From: Pullilachnospira sp963929535
Lineage (GTDB): Bacteria; Bacillota; Clostridia; Lachnospirales; Lachnospiraceae
Direction of reading: 5' to 3'
NCBI GenBank assembly: GCA_963929535.1
Contig: CAWVIZ010000007.1
Coordinates: 120,706-184,705 of the forward strand
DNA: 64,000 nt
The translations under genes and the position numbers were made by a program. Below are positions 62,072 to 64,000 of the stretch, in pieces (the first letter of the stretch is position 1; each line of letters starts with the position of its first letter). Under the pieces are notes generated by a model that searched no databases, had not been told where the DNA came from, and saw nothing but the letters and a program-made list of their open reading frames with translations.

Positions 62072-63151
62072 GTGAGCAATCCTACCGTAACCCGAAAGGA
62101 TATTGCCCAAAAGGCAGGAGTATCGGTATCTGTAGTGTCCAGAGCTCTGAACAACAGCGGCTATGTGGACAAAGAAAAGAAAAAAAGGATCGTCCGGATC
62201 GCGGAGGAAATGGGCTATCATCCCAATCCTGTGGCGGTTTCCCTGATGAAGCAGAGGACAAAGCAGCTTCTGTTTTACTGCCGGGAGATACGGAACGCGT
62301 TCAATATCGAGCTGTATGAGGGAATGATGAATGCTGCCAGAAAGCGCAATTATCTGGTGGTGATCCATGGAAGCCTGGATTTTAAAAGTATCCGGTCCAC
62401 CATGGTGGACGGCATTATCTTTCCCAGCGAATCGGCAGCCGGCCTGTACCAGGAAACAGCAGGGAAAAATTACCATATTCCGGCGGTGACTGCCTCCTAC
62501 GGCAACGCGGCGATCTATCCCAGAAGGATCCCGCAGATCGAATGCGACTGCTGGGAAGGGATGGAGCTGATCTTTCAGTATCTGCGGCAGAGAGGGCATG
62601 AGAGGATAGCTCTGGCCATGCCGTATGGCCCCGAGACCACAGAGGTGCGGGCCGCGGCCTGGCGGGAGTCCATGCGGTATGAACTGGATGAGCAGGAGCT
62701 GAAGGATTTTTATCTGGGGATCAGCAAAAGCGGACTTCCGCAAGATCCCAGGGTACTGCGGTTCCGGGAAGAAGTGGAGTCCGATGTGCTGTATATTCCG
62801 GAGGATTTTTTCGGAAAGGGAATGCTGGCGGCGGAAGTCTTCGCGGAGAGAAAGCTGGACGCCACGGCGCTCATCTGCTTCAACGATGAGATGGCGCTGG
62901 GCTTCTGCAAACGGTATCAGCAGATGGGATACCGGATTCCCCAGGATCTCAGTGTGATCGGATATGACGGAACTTTTATGAGAAGGTATGCCTCTCCGTA
63001 CCTGACCGCCCTTGGCATGTTTCCTGGGAAGCAGGGAGCCAGGTGCGTGGACGTGCTGCTGGATATCATTGACGGGAAAAAGCCCCGGCAGAAATACAGG
63101 ATCAGACCCAGGATACTGGAAGGCGAAAGTGTGAAAAATCTCAGACGATAA
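62072..63151 (+). CDS. LacI-family transcriptional regulator
   Basis: A 359-aa repressor. The N-terminal helix-turn-helix (TRKDIAQKAGVSVSVVSRAL) and hinge are followed by a periplasmic-binding-like sensor (about 65-340) with the conserved CFNDEMALGF and VIGYDGTFM. The start is GTG 62072 with GGGGAAAAGG upstream. It probably controls the binding-protein gene that follows and responds to a sugar. Confidence 0.93.
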   Translation: MSNPTVTRKDIAQKAGVSVSVVSRALNNSGYVDKEKKKRIVRIAEEMGYHPNPVAVSLMKQRTKQLLFYCREIRNAFNIELYEGMMNAARKRNYLVVIHGSLDFKSIRSTMVDGIIFPSESAAGLYQETAGKNYHIPAVTASYGNAAIYPRRIPQIECDCWEGMELIFQYLRQRGHERIALAMPYGPETTEVRAAAWRESMRYELDEQELKDFYLGISKSGLPQDPRVLRFREEVESDVLYIPEDFFGKGMLAAEVFAERKLDATALICFNDEMALGFCKRYQQMGYRIPQDLSVIGYDGTFMRRYASPYLTALGMFPGKQGARCVDVLLDIIDGKKPRQKYRIRPRILEGESVKNLRR

Positions 63152-63152
63152 A

Positions 63153-63166
63153 TGTAAGCGGTCATC
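63153..63166 (+). promoter_or_regulatory. cre-like sequence
   Basis: TGTAAGCGGTCATC matches 12 of 14 positions of a catabolite-responsive element (TGWNANCGNTNWCA). It lies 86 bp before the binding-protein start. Weak evidence; a CcpA site would fit carbohydrate genes. Confidence 0.3.
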
Positions 63167-63251
63167 TGCGCAGGTGATTGATATAAAAACGGGCGGATGC
63201 AGGGAATCCGGAGCCCTGCAGAAGCCACTACATGAATAAAGGAGGCTCATT

Positions 63252-63998
63252 ATGAAGAAGAAACTGGCAAAACGGATACTGGCTGTCTCGCTGGCAGCGT
63301 CGATGACGGTTCCTATGCTGGCAGGATGCGGCGGGGATGACGGCGGCGTAGGCGGAAGCGCGGAAGTTGAAAATACCACGGAAGAAGAGGGCGCCGAAAT
63401 CGCGGAAGCTGTGGACAGCGATCCCTCAGCCATTTCAGGCCATATCCAGGTGGGAGGCTGGCCTTCCGGGGATGATGGCTTTGAGGCCGCGCTGGAGGGA
63501 TTCAATGAGGAGTATCCCAATATTGAGGTGGAGCTGGTATTCACCGATACCACAGCCCATCATCAGTCTCTGCAGACGGCGCTGACAGCAGGAAGCGGAG
63601 CACCGGATGTGGCAATGGTTGAGGGCGCTTACATCGCCCAGTACAGAGACAGCATGGCTCTGACAGATCTGAATACTCTGGGAGCCGATGAGCTGAAGGA
63701 TGACTTCGTACAGTTCAAGTGGGATCAGGCTACTTCCTCGGATGGTTCCCGTCTTATTGGAATCCCCTGGGATCTGGGGCCCACTCTGTTCTACTACAGG
63801 ACGGATGTGTTTGAGGAGTGCGGACTTCCCACAGATCCGGACGAAGTATCTGAGCTGATGAGCACCTGGGACGGGGTGCTTCAGGTGGCGGAAGCCGTGT
63901 CCATCCCCGGAGAGAGATGGTTCCTTCCGTCCGCAGCATATCCTTATCAGTGGCTGTTCATCAACAGAGATTATTACGATGAGGAACACGCGATCTAG
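63252..63998 (+). CDS. Sugar ABC transporter binding lipoprotein, ends early
   Basis: A 248-aa reading with lipobox MLAGC (Cys near 25) and the first half of a family 1 solute-binding protein (GHIQVGGWPSG, LQTALTAGSGAPDVAMVEGAY, LGPTLFYYRTDVFEECGL). AAAGGAGG precedes the ATG. Family members are usually 420-450 aa, and the frame ends with TAG at 63996-63998, two bases from the window end. Either the gene is truncated by a stop, or the last few bases are not native. The rest cannot be seen. Confidence 0.75.
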   Translation: MKKKLAKRILAVSLAASMTVPMLAGCGGDDGGVGGSAEVENTTEEEGAEIAEAVDSDPSAISGHIQVGGWPSGDDGFEAALEGFNEEYPNIEVELVFTDTTAHHQSLQTALTAGSGAPDVAMVEGAYIAQYRDSMALTDLNTLGADELKDDFVQFKWDQATSSDGSRLIGIPWDLGPTLFYYRTDVFEECGLPTDPDEVSELMSTWDGVLQVAEAVSIPGERWFLPSAAYPYQWLFINRDYYDEEHAI

Positions 63999-64000
63999 TG

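Overview
The window reads as chromosome of a Gram-positive anaerobe of the Clostridia, most likely a gut Lachnospiraceae (inference). The signs are near-universal AGGAGG-type ribosome binding sites, a T-box leader on ileS, two YesMN-type two-component systems next to CUT1 sugar ABC transporters, a GH106-like glycosidase, a D-Ala-D-Ala carboxypeptidase with a C-terminal membrane anchor, and moderate GC with AT-rich promoters. I see no rRNA, tRNA or CRISPR array.

Region 1 (1-12107, perhaps to 17429) is the most unusual part. It is a tightly packed, co-directional set of nine genes: a truncated dynamin-like GTPase, a full-length dynamin-like GTPase, a small P-loop GTPase, an unrecognised 226-aa protein, a pseudo-GTPase that looks like a P-loop-less paralogue of the small GTPase, a six-TM protein carrying a vWA domain, a Sel1-TM-prodomain-subtilase fusion, a zinc-ribbon/TM protein with a duplicated outer domain, and an RCC1-type beta-propeller. 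The positive-inside pattern puts the GTPases, Sel1 repeats, zinc ribbon and propeller in the cytoplasm, and the vWA, protease and duplicated domain outside the membrane. I infer a GTPase-controlled, membrane-crossing proteolytic or stress/immunity system that I cannot match to a named one. Next to it lie a NUDIX hydrolase gene on the other strand, cut by an IS21-family element (12356-14997, 5-bp target duplication TGTAG), and a Sel1-vWA protein (15528-17429) that may belong to the same system.

Region 2 (17663-27059) holds a DEDDh exonuclease, an iron-dependent alcohol dehydrogenase, and a LanFEG/BcrAB-like three-gene ABC exporter. One permease of the exporter is frameshifted at a G5 run. A divergent OmpR-type regulator and histidine kinase follow, with 11-bp-phased direct repeats in the shared intergenic region, then an AlbA/Schlafen-type regulator gene with a 12-bp minisatellite.

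Region 3 (27166-35540) has a GH106-like glycosidase with an AraC regulator, a DacF-like carboxypeptidase, a four-copy 81-bp tandem repeat, an Rpn-type nuclease and the ileS T-box leader. Region 4 (35547-41500) is ileS and glgP, with a 61-bp repeat pair placed between the T-box terminator and ileS.

Region 5 (41557-63998) is carbohydrate uptake. Cluster A is YesN/YesM regulator-kinase, binding protein, two permeases and two putative glycosidases. An unrelated AAA ATPase follows. Cluster B is binding protein, two permeases, kinase and regulator. After a zinc-ribbon membrane protein and a hairpin-rich spacer comes the start of a third cluster: a LacI-type regulator and a binding-protein gene that stops early, two bases before the window ends.
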